64,000 nucleotides of DNA from Oligoflexia bacterium (GCA_903895855.1 CAITVN010000015.1:1-64000), one strand, 5' to 3'; positions 44,707 through 53,951 are shown, counted from the stretch's first letter. The notes: generated by a model from the sequence alone, not told the origin. Numbers and translations: made by a program.

Positions 44707-45867
44707 ATGACTCGGCCGAAAATATTAGTCATCGATGACGAGCCCGAAATACGAGAAATTTTAACAGAGCTGTTGGGACTTGAAGGTTACGAAGTTTTTT
44801 CTGCAGCAGATGGCCGCAGTGGCATCGAAATTTTTGAAAAGCACAACCCAGCCGTCGTGATTACTGACATTAGCATGCCGATTATGACCGGATTCGAGGT
44901 GCTAAAAGTGATTCACGAGAAGTCACCAAAAACGGGTGTGATCTTGATTACCGGCAATGGCGAAGCCACCGTGGCGGTTTCCGCCTTAAGAGATGGGGCG
45001 TTTGATTTTTTTGATAAGCCCGTTGATTTTGATCGGCTGACCGTTGCCGTCAAGCGAAAACTCGATTTGCAGCGGTTCGACTTAGACAAAGGGCAGTTGC
45101 AGGTTCAGCTTTTTCAGACCATGAAATTGGCTTCGATCGGTACGCTGGCGAGTGGGGTAGGTTACGAGCTCAATAGCCCCTTGGCCGTAGTGGTGGCGTA
45201 TGTTGAGCAGGTGCGAGAGGTGTTAGATGAGGCCCCTATTGACGTTAAGACCCGTGATGAACTCGTGTCGACTCTCAGTTTGGTAAAAAAAGCGGCTGCT
45301 CGTATGCAAGCTACGATTAAGCACCTTCTGGCTTACTCTCGGCAAGCTGATGCGTTTGATTTTTCTGATGTTCAGATCAGAGACCCTATCGACAAGGCTT
45401 TTCTGTTTTTCAGTAGCAGTTATCAGAAATTTCGAATTGCCGATTCGTTCGTGTTACCGCGAGACTTGCCGCCGATTTATGCCGATGTCGGAAAAATAGA
45501 GGCCGTTTTTGTGAATTTGTTCTCTTATAGCCGCAAGGCCTTTGAGGCGATCACTGATAATCGCGAAAAGTGCGTGACGATTACGGGTTCACTGGGTCGC
45601 GAGGGGTTTATCGTGCTTGTTTATAAAGATAATGCTTGTGGCATGAGTGCTCAAGTGTGTCGGCAATTGTTTGAACCGCTGAGTAGCGTTAACGACGAAG
45701 GCAAAGGTGTTGAATCTGGTATGCCAGTGGTAGCCACTATTATTGAGGCTCATAAGGGCACCATTTCTGTCAGTAGTGAGCCGGGGGCGGGGGCTGAGTT
45801 TACAATCACTTTGCCGGTGTATAAAGAAGCGACCGATCAAAAGTCAGCAGTCAGGAGTAACGCTTGA
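44707..45867 (+). CDS. receiver-histidine kinase hybrid, probable pseudokinase
   Basis: 386 residues from ATG 44707; GTG at 44704 is also possible. Receiver (1-~118; IDDEP, VVITDISMP, ILITG, DKPVD) intact. The kinase half aligns with genes at 45864 and 52311 but has lost key residues: the phosphoacceptor His is Tyr (GVGYELNSPLAVV; codon 45163-45165), the N-box NxxNSxxA is NLFSYSRKA, and the G2 loop GKGTGLGMSV reads GKGVESGMPV. Autophosphorylation is unlikely. It could act as a phospho-dependent scaffold for the next gene, whose start overlaps its stop (TTGA). Confidence 0.82.
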   Translation: MTRPKILVIDDEPEIREILTELLGLEGYEVFSAADGRSGIEIFEKHNPAVVITDISMPIMTGFEVLKVIHEKSPKTGVILITGNGEATVAVSALRDGAFDFFDKPVDFDRLTVAVKRKLDLQRFDLDKGQLQVQLFQTMKLASIGTLASGVGYELNSPLAVVVAYVEQVREVLDEAPIDVKTRDELVSTLSLVKKAAARMQATIKHLLAYSRQADAFDFSDVQIRDPIDKAFLFFSSSYQKFRIADSFVLPRDLPPIYADVGKIEAVFVNLFSYSRKAFEAITDNREKCVTITGSLGREGFIVLVYKDNACGMSAQVCRQLFEPLSSVNDEGKGVESGMPVVATIIEAHKGTISVSSEPGAGAEFTITLPVYKEATDQKSAVRSNA

Positions 45868-47000
45868 CTCGTGCAAAGGTACTCATCATTGACGATGATA
45901 AAGCAATTCTCGATTTGTTGGCCCACAAACTTTCTGCCGATGGGTATGAGGTGATTACCGCCATGAATGGCCTCGAAGGGCTTAAGCTTTACGACGATGT
46001 TATCCCCGATGTAGTCGTTAGCGACATTAATATGCCAAAAATGGACGGTCTTGAAGTGCTTCGTGAAATCAATAAACGGGCTCTCACTTCAGGTAAAGCG
46101 ACGGCGGGTGTGATCTTCTTGAGTGGCACCAACACGGGTGACGCCGTAAAAGAGGCGCTGCGGCTAGGGGCCTTTGACTATTTGAGTAAGCCAATTGATT
46201 TTCATCACCTGACTATTTCGACTAACCGAATTCTTGAACTCAAGAAAGCCGAACGTGAGCAGCAATACTTAAAGTCTCAATTGTTTCAGACGGCCAAGCA
46301 GGCTTCGGTGGGCACTCTTGCGGCAGGTATTGCGCACGAACTCAATAATCCGTTAGCGGTAGTCGCAGCCTATGTCGATCAGTTTATTGAACTCTTAGAA
46401 GAGCCGCTCAAGGGCCCCACGATAGAACCCGAGAAACTCGAGCACTTAAAAAATTACCTAAACATGATCGATAAGTCGACAGTTCGTATGCACATGATCG
46501 TAAATAATTTGCTCGCTTACGCCGACGAATCAGGTACTTCAGTGAAGACTGAGCTTGACCTCAACAAAGTTATCAACAGTTCGTTTGCTTTCTTAAAAGA
46601 TAGTTTCGAGAAGTTAGGGGTGTCGGCAGAGCTTTGTTTGGCGACTGACCTTTTGCCATTCTTGGGCGATTTTGGGCAGCTTGAGAGCGTTTTCACGAAT
46701 CTCATGGCCAATTCGCGCGATGCCTTTCAGACAGTTAAAGATGATCGAATAGGGCAGGTCAAGCTCACCACTTCTCGCCGGGCCAATGGCGGCATACTCG
46801 TTGTTTACGAAGACAATGCTGGTGGAATGCCACCTGATGTCGTGGCTCGAATTTTTGATCCCTTTTTTACGACCAAAGAGGTCGGTAAGGGCACCGGTTT
46901 AGGCATGTCAGTGACGCTAGGAATTGTCGAAAACCACAAAGGCAAAATCGCCGTCGAAAGTACTCCTGGGGTCGGTACGAAATTTACCCTCACGTTTTAA
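45864..47000 (+). CDS. receiver-histidine kinase hybrid
   Basis: 378 residues, TTG start overlapping the previous stop. Receiver (1-~125; VVSDINMPKMDG with phospho-Asp, FLSGT, SKPID) precedes a kinase core with intact His (GIAHELNNPLAVV), N-box NLMANSRDAF, G1 DNAGGMPP and G2 GKGTGLGMSV. No membrane segment, so the protein is cytoplasmic. It is a close paralogue of the genes at 44707 and 52311. The gene is followed by a 285-base imperfect palindrome. Confidence 0.9.
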   Translation: MTRAKVLIIDDDKAILDLLAHKLSADGYEVITAMNGLEGLKLYDDVIPDVVVSDINMPKMDGLEVLREINKRALTSGKATAGVIFLSGTNTGDAVKEALRLGAFDYLSKPIDFHHLTISTNRILELKKAEREQQYLKSQLFQTAKQASVGTLAAGIAHELNNPLAVVAAYVDQFIELLEEPLKGPTIEPEKLEHLKNYLNMIDKSTVRMHMIVNNLLAYADESGTSVKTELDLNKVINSSFAFLKDSFEKLGVSAELCLATDLLPFLGDFGQLESVFTNLMANSRDAFQTVKDDRIGQVKLTTSRRANGGILVVYEDNAGGMPPDVVARIFDPFFTTKEVGKGTGLGMSVTLGIVENHKGKIAVESTPGVGTKFTLTF

Positions 47001-47014
47001 GTCCAGATTACGCC

Positions 47015-47299
47015 CTTAGCTCCGATATGAATTCGCAGTGCTGCATAACTGAGTTAAGAAAGGGTTCCTGAGAGCGTTATGCGTCTTAAGAATAGGTGTG
47101 TGTGTTTTGGGTTGCATTCATTTTTTTGGGGCCGACTTCGTGTCGTCGCCCGCCATGGCGCATCGTGCGCCGCGGGAGCCCGCAAAAATGAATGAGACCC
47201 AAAACACACACACACCTAATCTTAAGTGCAAGCAATGCAGGACGCAGTCCCTTCCATTAACTCAGTTATGCAGAACTGCGAATTCATATCGGAGCTAAG
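47015..47299. repeat. 285-base imperfect palindrome (giant hairpin)
   Basis: The outer arms match perfectly over 25 bases (CTTAGCTCCGATATGAATTC plus CGCAGT... at 47015-47039 versus 47275-47299). The next 17 bases also match (47041-47057 versus 47257-47273). After a divergent middle, the inner arms (GGTGTGTGTG, TTTTGGGT, CATTCATTTTT) pair between 47091-47126 and 47184-47220. The ~57-base loop is GC-rich with internal hairpins (GGCGCA-tcg-TGCGCC). It fills the 306-base gap between convergent genes. It may be a MITE, a REP-like element or a bidirectional terminator. Short open frames here are only by-products of the palindrome. Confidence 0.85.
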
Positions 47300-47306
47300 A
47301 GCCTGA

Positions 47307-48113
47307 TTAGATTTTAAGTCGCCGAAAAGCCTGATTGATTTCGATGAAGCGATTGTGTGCCTTTTGCTGTGCCTCAGTTGTTTCGTTGGCCACGCGGTCA
47401 GGATGATATTTAGCAGCCATGCGCCGGTACGCTTTATGAATTTGCTCGGCGCTAGCCGACGAATCGATTTCGAGTATTTCGTAAAACGAAGCTTTATCGA
47501 TAACCGTGGTGCGAGGTGCAATCGTGCTAAACAGATCATCAAAGTCTTTGGCGGTAAGGCCTAGTGACTTTGAAAGCTGTCGCAGGGCCGAGAGTTCGGT
47601 GTTTTCAATGGCCCCGTCAATCTGAAAAAAAGCGATGAGCAATTCGAGCAGTTCGCGTTTGCGTTCTAAACTAAACATTCGCCGTATTAGGGCACAGATT
47701 TTTCTCATTTGCTCGGCCTGAAGTCGGTCAACTTCGTCAAGATCAACTGAAAAATCAACTGAGCTGGGCGATTCAGAAAGTGATTTTTGACTGATGATGG
47801 CTTCAGTCAATTTATCGGCGATTTCTTCGGGTAGAACATTTTTGAATCGTCTTCTGATCTTCTCTGCGCTCGGAAGGGCGCGCCCTGGGGAACCCAGGCG
47901 AAGTACGTAGAGACTCAAATTGATAAAACAATAAAATATTAACCCCTTAGTCAATGTGTCAGTGACCAGCTTTTTGACTTTGCTGATTTGGGTTGCCGTT
48001 CGTTTTGAATGGTCAGCGAAGCTGCTTGCCAGGTGCCCTGAAAAATAGCCCGAATAGCGGGCAATTTGATAAATGAGTTTCTTTGTAGGTGTTGGGTTTT
48101 TGTCTTTTGTCAT
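47307..48113 (-). CDS. TerB-DnaJ domain protein (DjlA-like)
   Basis: 268 residues. Residues ~10-75 hold one hydrophobic helix with the motif ARYSGYFSGH just before it. Residues ~135-190 resemble a TerB helical bundle (ELLIAFFQIDGAIENTELSAL). Residues ~208-268 are a J domain with the HPD motif (KYHPDRV). This matches DjlA-type membrane co-chaperones that stimulate DnaK. Within the cluster it may help fold or target magnetosome proteins. Its start overlaps a small upstream frame (ATGA). Confidence is good for domains, low for role. Confidence 0.83.
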   Translation of the reverse strand: MTKDKNPTPTKKLIYQIARYSGYFSGHLASSFADHSKRTATQISKVKKLVTDTLTKGLIFYCFINLSLYVLRLGSPGRALPSAEKIRRRFKNVLPEEIADKLTEAIISQKSLSESPSSVDFSVDLDEVDRLQAEQMRKICALIRRMFSLERKRELLELLIAFFQIDGAIENTELSALRQLSKSLGLTAKDFDDLFSTIAPRTTVIDKASFYEILEIDSSASAEQIHKAYRRMAAKYHPDRVANETTEAQQKAHNRFIEINQAFRRLKI

Positions 48114-48202
48114 AGGTTTAACGCTTCGATGTTCTCAAGTTCATAGTCAGTTGAGGGTATACCTAACAGCTCGTTCGACCGTTTGAAATAGGTTTGTGTC
48201 AT
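48110..48202 (-). CDS. possible 30-residue coupled leader ORF
   Basis: A short frame (MTQTYFKRSNELLGIPSTDY and ten more residues) ends with TGA overlapping the ATG of the DnaJ-domain gene. The residue composition looks protein-like. No clear ribosome-binding site precedes it, and it may be only an accidental frame or a coupled leader peptide. Low confidence. Confidence 0.3.
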   Translation of the reverse strand: MTQTYFKRSNELLGIPSTDYELENIEALNL

Positions 48203-48325
48203 CGGGATTATGTCATTGGGTTTGTGTGATCGGCTCGAGCCCCGAGCGAGAGGGGCGATTTTAGTACGTTCAATGCACAGGTTGAGATACACTCTAATAA
48301 TACAAGAGAATCGGGGTGCTAACGC

Positions 48326-49462
48326 TTGAGTAACACTATTGAAGACCACGCCGCTAATGAACTCAATCGAGCGATCGTCGAATCATTGGGTGACATGCTA
48401 TTGGTCTTAGATCTCGACGGCAACATTCAAAAAGTGAATCGTTGGGTGCTTGAAACGCTCAAGTTTGCATCAACAGAACTCATCGGGCGACCCGCGTATG
48501 AAATTGCAGCCGGTTTAAAAGCGAGATTCATGGCCGTTGACGAAGTTGAACGAGTGGTGGTGCTGCTGCCTGAGTACAAAGAAGAAAGTTTTCTCACAAA
48601 AGACGGTGACACTATTCCGGTTCTGTTGTCGCATTCTTTGGTTCATAGCGAAACGAACGAGATCATTGCGGTAGTTTGGTTAGCGAGAGACATTTCAGAT
48701 CTCAAGTCGACGACGGCCCAGCTCGTGCAGATGGACAAACTCAGTGCCATGGGTGAACTGACCGCGGGGGTCGCTCATGAACTGAATCAACCGCTAAATG
48801 GTATCAAATTGATCTCGCAAGGTTTATTGCGCGATCTTGAGAAGAAGCGTTTCAAAGAAGAAACTTTGGCAAAAGAAATCACCAGTATTGTGCGGCAAGT
48901 AGATAAAATGGCTGAAATCGTCACCCATATGCGTATCTTTACACGAAAGAGCGATGGTGCGATTACCGAGCGCATTAGTCTCAATGAACCGATTCGCGGC
49001 GTCTTTAAGCTTTTTGGAAAACAGATTGAAGCCCACGGCATTACGGTGAAGATCGATCTACAGCCCGATCTTCCTGACATTAAGGCCGATGCAAATCGAA
49101 TTGAACAGGTTCTTTTAAACCTCGTTGGCAATGCTCGAAATATTCTCGAACTGAGTCATAAAAAAGGTGCTACCATCTCGGTAAAAACGTTAGTGAGTGC
49201 CGATGGTAAGAGCGTTGAAGCCTGGGTGACAGACAATGGTCCAGGCGTTGCTGCGAAGAATATGAAAAAGATGTTTGAGCCGTTTTTTACGACCATGGCG
49301 CCAGGCAAAGGCACGGGGTTGGGGTTAAGTGTTTCGAAGAAAATAGTCGAAGAACATGGCGGTACGATTAGCTTTGTGACGAAAGAGGGCGAAGGCACCA
49401 CTTTCAAAGTTGTGATTCCGGTTGCGACCGATGCGAGTCAGAAAAGAGAGACCCCATTATGA
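48326..49462 (+). CDS. PAS-domain histidine kinase
   Basis: 378 residues, TTG start. A PAS domain (~15-125; LGDMLLVLDLDGNIQKVN, LARDISDLKS) precedes a kinase core: His in GVAHELNQPLNGIKLI, N-box NLVGNARNI, G1 TDNGPGVA, G2 GKGTGLGLSVS. No membrane segment. It overlaps the next gene by four bases and begins an operon of four signalling proteins. The PAS ligand (heme, flavin or other) is unknown; a redox or oxygen signal would suit magnetosome control but is inference. Confidence 0.9.
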   Translation: MSNTIEDHAANELNRAIVESLGDMLLVLDLDGNIQKVNRWVLETLKFASTELIGRPAYEIAAGLKARFMAVDEVERVVVLLPEYKEESFLTKDGDTIPVLLSHSLVHSETNEIIAVVWLARDISDLKSTTAQLVQMDKLSAMGELTAGVAHELNQPLNGIKLISQGLLRDLEKKRFKEETLAKEITSIVRQVDKMAEIVTHMRIFTRKSDGAITERISLNEPIRGVFKLFGKQIEAHGITVKIDLQPDLPDIKADANRIEQVLLNLVGNARNILELSHKKGATISVKTLVSADGKSVEAWVTDNGPGVAAKNMKKMFEPFFTTMAPGKGTGLGLSVSKKIVEEHGGTISFVTKEGEGTTFKVVIPVATDASQKRETPL

Positions 49463-50661
49463 AACGGGTGTTGTTGGTTGAAGATGACGAAACGGCGAGA
49501 GCGGCGTTAGGCAGTGTGCTGACTAAAGAGGGTTTTACCGTCACTCTGGCGCAAGATGGCGAAGAAGGCATTGCGCTTTTTCTCAAAGAGGCACCCGACA
49601 TTGTGATCACTGATTTGCGAATGCCGAAAGTCGATGGCATGGCCGTATTGCGCAAAGTGAGGCAGCATTCGCGAGAAACCGAGGTGATTGTGATTTCGGG
49701 GCACGGTGAATATGACGTAGCTATCGAGGCGCTTCGCGAAGGGGCAACCGATTATGTAAAAAAACCGATTCAGCTCGGCGATATATTTTTAGCGCTTGAT
49801 CGCTGTGGTGAAAGAATCGAGCGCAATCGTAAGTTTGTTGTAAAGCCGGTGGTCTTAGTCGTTGAAGATGAACAAGAAGCTCGAGAGTCGTTAGTGGGCG
49901 AAATGAATAAAGAAGGGTGGACTGTTCTTTCGGCTGCAGATGGCGAGCAGGCGCTCAACCTTTTTCAAGATAATAGGGTTGATGTGATTTTGACCGACAT
50001 TAGGTTACCAAAAAAAGATGGTATGGCGATATTAGAGGCGACCGTAAGCAGGGGCGATTGTGAGGTCATTTTGATGTCGGGCTATGGTGATGAGGCGATG
50101 GCAATACAGGCGATGCGACTAGGGGCCATCAATTTTATTCGTAAACCGCTTGAGCTTGATCTGGTACTCATTTCAGTAGAGCGGGCTTTTGAAAAGGTGC
50201 GACTAAAGCGCGCTAATCTGCATCGAGTACGAGAACTTGAATTGGCTAATGAGGTGATCTCAAGAATTTCGGGAGGCTCGGTCGTTCTTGATTTTGATGC
50301 CCTCGACAAGCAAGCACCACCCTCGCTGGTTAATGTGAAAAAAATGTTTGATCCTCTTTTGGTCGAGTGTCTTGTCGTGAGTAGCGATCTGAAGGTTGTT
50401 TATAGTAATCCGCAGCTGATTAAAAAACTGGGGCGTGAACCCAAGAGTTTTGGAATCGAAGAATTGTGTTGCCTTACTGGGGCAACCCTTGACGCAGCCG
50501 AGGCCGAGAAGGTCATTGCTGGCGTGCGACAGATGGCAACTGTTGGGGCAGTGCTAGAAATCGTAAAAACCAGTGCTCATTCGGCGATGGTTTTAACCGC
50601 GGTTGCGGGCACTGATTTAGTGGCGGTGCTATTTAAACGGCAAGAAGAAAGTAAAAGCTAA
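49459..50661 (+). CDS. double receiver protein with C-terminal PAS-like region
   Basis: 400 residues. Receiver 1 (1-~118; LVEDDE, VITDLRMPKVDG, VISGH, KKPI) and receiver 2 (~130-245; VVEDEQ, VILTDIRLPKKDG, LMSGYG, RKPLE) both keep their active residues. The C-terminal ~110 residues (LLVECLVVSSDLKVVYSNPQL) resemble a PAS fold and have two adjacent Cys. No DNA-binding or enzymatic output. Likely an intermediate in phosphorelay between the flanking kinases. Its start overlaps the PAS-kinase stop. Confidence 0.88.
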   Translation: MKRVLLVEDDETARAALGSVLTKEGFTVTLAQDGEEGIALFLKEAPDIVITDLRMPKVDGMAVLRKVRQHSRETEVIVISGHGEYDVAIEALREGATDYVKKPIQLGDIFLALDRCGERIERNRKFVVKPVVLVVEDEQEARESLVGEMNKEGWTVLSAADGEQALNLFQDNRVDVILTDIRLPKKDGMAILEATVSRGDCEVILMSGYGDEAMAIQAMRLGAINFIRKPLELDLVLISVERAFEKVRLKRANLHRVRELELANEVISRISGGSVVLDFDALDKQAPPSLVNVKKMFDPLLVECLVVSSDLKVVYSNPQLIKKLGREPKSFGIEELCCLTGATLDAAEAEKVIAGVRQMATVGAVLEIVKTSAHSAMVLTAVAGTDLVAVLFKRQEESKS

Positions 50662-52314
50662 ATGAACGAAAAGATTTTGGTCGTTGATGATGACCCGATG
50701 GTAGCAGAATATTTGGCGGCCGAGCTAAAGAGACACTTTTGCGATGCTATTTGCGTAGGTACGGGGGCCGAGGCGTTAGCGCGTTTAAATGAGGTACAGA
50801 TTGTCTTTTTAGATTTGAAATTGCCAGATATGGATGGTTTTGAAATTTTGACCAAAATAAAAGAACGGTCAGATTCAAAAAGGCCTATCGAAGCGATTGT
50901 TATTACGGGGTTTGGAAATCAAGAAGTGGCGATCAGAGCGTTGAGGCTGGGGGCTATCGATTACATTGCCAAGCCGATTTACCTTGATGATTTGCGGGCG
51001 GCGCTCGGTAGAGCCCAAGAGGTGGTTTCTCAGAAAATGAAGTTAAAGACCAGCCCCTCTATTTTGGTGATCGACGACGAGGTCGAAATAGCCGACACCA
51101 TGCGAGGCATTCTCGAAAAAGAGGGGTATAATGCCTATAGTTGTAACAGTGGGCGTGCCGGTATTGAACTGATCGCAAAACAGAAAATCGATGTGGTCTT
51201 AACAGATATCAATATGGCCGAAATCAATGGGCTAGAAGTACTTAAGCAAGCCAAATTGCTTTTTCCTGACATTGAAGTGATTATGACAACTGGGCACGGC
51301 GGGTACGAACTTGCGGTGCAGTGCTTGCGCGCGGGGGCTTTAGATTACCTTTTAAAGCCGATTAATCTTGAGCAGCTTCTTTGGGCGGTTGAAAAAGCGA
51401 CCGAAAAAATTAGGCTCTTTCGTAGTTCGTTGTATCGAACTCGCGAGTTGAAGCTTTCGTCTGAAATCATGAATAAGATGAACGAAGAGCAAGAAAAAAT
51501 CATTACCGAGCGCACTGCAAAGCTCAATCAGACCCAAGCGACTTTGATTCAGACTTCAAAATTGGCCACCCTCGGCGAAATGAGTGCCGGCATGGCTCAT
51601 GAACTCAATCAACCGCTGGGTGGTATTTCGTTGGTTTCGCAAACGATGAAAAAATTGAAGGCGAGAAATTTGCTAACCGACGAAGAAATTGATCGCTCGA
51701 TTAAAGACATTGATACTTGCGTGAAGCGTATGACTAAAATCATTCAACATGTGCGTACCTTTGCCCGTCAGGAAAATCTAAAATTTAGTGAAGTCAATGT
51801 GAACGAGACCGTCGACAGCGCAGTCATGTTATTGGGTGAACAACTGCGGTTGCACGGGGTTGAACTAAAAACTGAGTTTACGCCTGCATTGGTAAAAGTT
51901 TTGGGCGAACCGTATCAGTTAGAGCAAGTGTGGATTAACCTGATCTCGAACGCCCGCGATGCGCTTGAAGAGAGAGAAGCGAAAGGTGCAGAAAAAGAAG
52001 TGGGGTACACCAAGCAACTGCTATTACGCACGCGCGTTGAAGGTGATGAGCTTTTCGTTGAGTGTACCGACAATGGCATCGGCATGACCCAAGAGCAGGT
52101 GGCTAAAGTTTTTGAACCATTTTATACTACCAAGCCGGTCGGCAAAGGCATGGGGTTGGGCATGTCAATCACTTACGGAATTTTAGAGTCTCACAAGGGC
52201 ACTATCGAGATTCGAAGTGAAAAGGGCAAGGGTACCACTATGCTTATTAAACTTAAAATATTGAATTCAACAGGGCACGCAGGTGGCCAGGAAACGGGCG
52301 AGAAGACGGTATGA
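50662..52314 (+). CDS. receiver-receiver-histidine kinase hybrid
   Basis: 550 residues. Receiver 1 (1-~120; VVDDDP, VFLDLKLPDMDG, VITGF, AKPIY), receiver 2 (~130-250; IDDEVE, VLTDINMAEING, MTTGH, LKPIN), coiled-coil linker (~255-300), kinase core with His in GMAHELNQPLGGISLV, N-box NLISNARDAL, G1 TDNGIGMT, G2 GKGMGLGMS. The gene begins directly after the previous stop. Stop and next start overlap (ATGA). Close to the kinase type at 48326. Confidence 0.9.
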   Translation: MNEKILVVDDDPMVAEYLAAELKRHFCDAICVGTGAEALARLNEVQIVFLDLKLPDMDGFEILTKIKERSDSKRPIEAIVITGFGNQEVAIRALRLGAIDYIAKPIYLDDLRAALGRAQEVVSQKMKLKTSPSILVIDDEVEIADTMRGILEKEGYNAYSCNSGRAGIELIAKQKIDVVLTDINMAEINGLEVLKQAKLLFPDIEVIMTTGHGGYELAVQCLRAGALDYLLKPINLEQLLWAVEKATEKIRLFRSSLYRTRELKLSSEIMNKMNEEQEKIITERTAKLNQTQATLIQTSKLATLGEMSAGMAHELNQPLGGISLVSQTMKKLKARNLLTDEEIDRSIKDIDTCVKRMTKIIQHVRTFARQENLKFSEVNVNETVDSAVMLLGEQLRLHGVELKTEFTPALVKVLGEPYQLEQVWINLISNARDALEEREAKGAEKEVGYTKQLLLRTRVEGDELFVECTDNGIGMTQEQVAKVFEPFYTTKPVGKGMGLGMSITYGILESHKGTIEIRSEKGKGTTMLIKLKILNSTGHAGGQETGEKTV

Positions 52315-53480
52315 CTGAATCAAAAATTTTGTCGCCCAAAATATTGCTGATTGATGACGAAGAAATTATTCGTGAACGATTATCGAAACTGCTTATTTTA
52401 GATGGCTACGAAGTGACGACGGCCGAAGATGGTCCCCGCGGGCTTGAGGCATTCGATAAGTTTTTGCCCGATGTGGTGGTGTCAGACATTAAAATGCCGC
52501 AGATGGATGGCATCGAAGTGCTACGAATCATTAAAGAGAGGGTGCCCAATGCGGGGGTGATCTTGCTCTCTGGGCATGGCGATTTAGCCTCAACAATTAA
52601 GGCCTTAAGAATCGGTGCGTTTGACTATCTAGCGAAACCGGTTGAGTACGACGAGCTGGCTATCTCGATTAATCGGCTCTTAGACCTTCAGTCGAACGAA
52701 AGAGAACGCAAGCAATTGCAAACACAATTATTTCAATCGGCCAAGCTGGCATCGGTGGGTACCTTGGCCGCCGGAATTGCCCACGAGTTGAATAACCCTC
52801 TGGCGGTGGTGGTGGCCTACGCTAATGAGTTGCTCGAAATGATTAAAGAACCGCCGTTTGATGCTAATAAAGCTAACGACATGGCGAGATTTCTCGATAT
52901 GATTGTAAAATCATCAAGCCGCATGCAAGAAATTGTTAAGAACATGCTGTCGTACTCTCGACAGTCAGGCGAGTCATCAGATCAGCAAAGAGTCAATCTG
53001 AACGATGTCATTAACCTCTCGTTTAAATTTGTGCAAAGGCGCTTTGAAAAACTCAACGTGACTCAGACATTCGAATTGTCAGCCGAGCCCTTATTTATTA
53101 CGGGTGATGTGGGCCAGTTGCAGAGCGTGTTTGTCAATCTGATGAGTAATTCGTGCGATGCGTTTGATGCCTTCGTCACCGCCCAAGGCGAAACGCAGGG
53201 TAAAGATCGGGCCCTTGCGGTAGGTCTTTCGTCGGTATTAGATGCCAATGGCCAAATAATCATTGTTTATAAAGACAATGCCGGCGGCATGAGCCCTGAA
53301 GTTGTGCAGCGAATTTTCGACCCCTTTTTTACGACTAAAGAAGTCGGTAAAGGTACAGGCCTTGGTATGTCTGTCACCCTCGGGATTGTTGAAAACCATA
53401 AGGGCAAGATCACGGTTGAAAGTGAAGTTGGCCAGGGGTCGACGTTCACCATTAAATTTCCGTTTGCGAGTACCAAGTAA
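52311..53480 (+). CDS. receiver-histidine kinase hybrid
   Basis: 389 residues. Receiver (8-~128; IDDEEI, VVSDIKMPQMDG, LLSGH, AKPVE) and kinase core with His in GIAHELNNPLAVVVAY, N-box NLMSNSCDAF, G1 DNAGGMSP, G2 GKGTGLGMSV. It is a close paralogue of the protein at 45864, and with the pseudokinase at 44707 forms a family of three. Last gene of the four-gene signalling operon; convergent with the hemerythrin gene. Confidence 0.9.
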   Translation: MTESKILSPKILLIDDEEIIRERLSKLLILDGYEVTTAEDGPRGLEAFDKFLPDVVVSDIKMPQMDGIEVLRIIKERVPNAGVILLSGHGDLASTIKALRIGAFDYLAKPVEYDELAISINRLLDLQSNERERKQLQTQLFQSAKLASVGTLAAGIAHELNNPLAVVVAYANELLEMIKEPPFDANKANDMARFLDMIVKSSSRMQEIVKNMLSYSRQSGESSDQQRVNLNDVINLSFKFVQRRFEKLNVTQTFELSAEPLFITGDVGQLQSVFVNLMSNSCDAFDAFVTAQGETQGKDRALAVGLSSVLDANGQIIIVYKDNAGGMSPEVVQRIFDPFFTTKEVGKGTGLGMSVTLGIVENHKGKITVESEVGQGSTFTIKFPFASTK

Positions 53481-53533
53481 TCGCGATTTTCGAAATGCAA
53501 AATCAATACGCCCAATTTCAAGGCAATCGCGGC

Positions 53534-53938
53534 TCACTGTCCCTGAGACTTTAGGTGCGCCACATACTTTTTATCTTCGCCCAACATGTGATTTTTTAGC
53601 CAATTTTTTAGAAAATCCCAAGTCTCAACATTTAGGGTCTGCTTTTTTTCACTAAATCGCGAGCTTAAGGCCGTCGCCTTTGCGACAAAGGCTTCATGAG
53701 CCTTTTTGTGCGTGTCGAGTTCTGGGTACTTCGCTTGCCTGAGTAGCCCTTCTTCAAAAGCAAAATGCTCTTGAGTGTAGGTCACCATCTTGTTCAGGGT
53801 GTCGCCCATGATGAGTTCAGTTTTTTCAGTCAGCATCGCCTCATGAAGTTCGTTAAGAATTTCAACTAGCTTCTGATGCTGCAGATCGATCGAGTCAATT
53901 CCGATTTTAAATTTGTCGCTCCAGTTGAATAAACTCAT
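53534..53938 (-). CDS. bacteriohemerythrin
   Basis: 134 residues from ATG 53938; a nine-residue upstream extension overlaps the previous gene. Iron-ligand motifs occur in order: DLQHQKLVEI, HFAFEEGL, HKKAHEAF and KNHMLGEDKKY. These residues hold a di-iron site that binds O2. Hemerythrins are abundant in magnetotactic bacteria and may deliver oxygen or sense it. It lies 13 bases after the beta-sandwich gene in the operon begun by parA. Confidence 0.9.
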   Translation of the reverse strand: MSLFNWSDKFKIGIDSIDLQHQKLVEILNELHEAMLTEKTELIMGDTLNKMVTYTQEHFAFEEGLLRQAKYPELDTHKKAHEAFVAKATALSSRFSEKKQTLNVETWDFLKNWLKNHMLGEDKKYVAHLKSQGQ

Positions 53939-53951
53939 AATTTTCTCTCGC

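Noticed and set aside
47098-47298. Short frames inside the gap at 47001-47306
   Set aside because: They are by-products of the 285-base palindrome and have no coding character.
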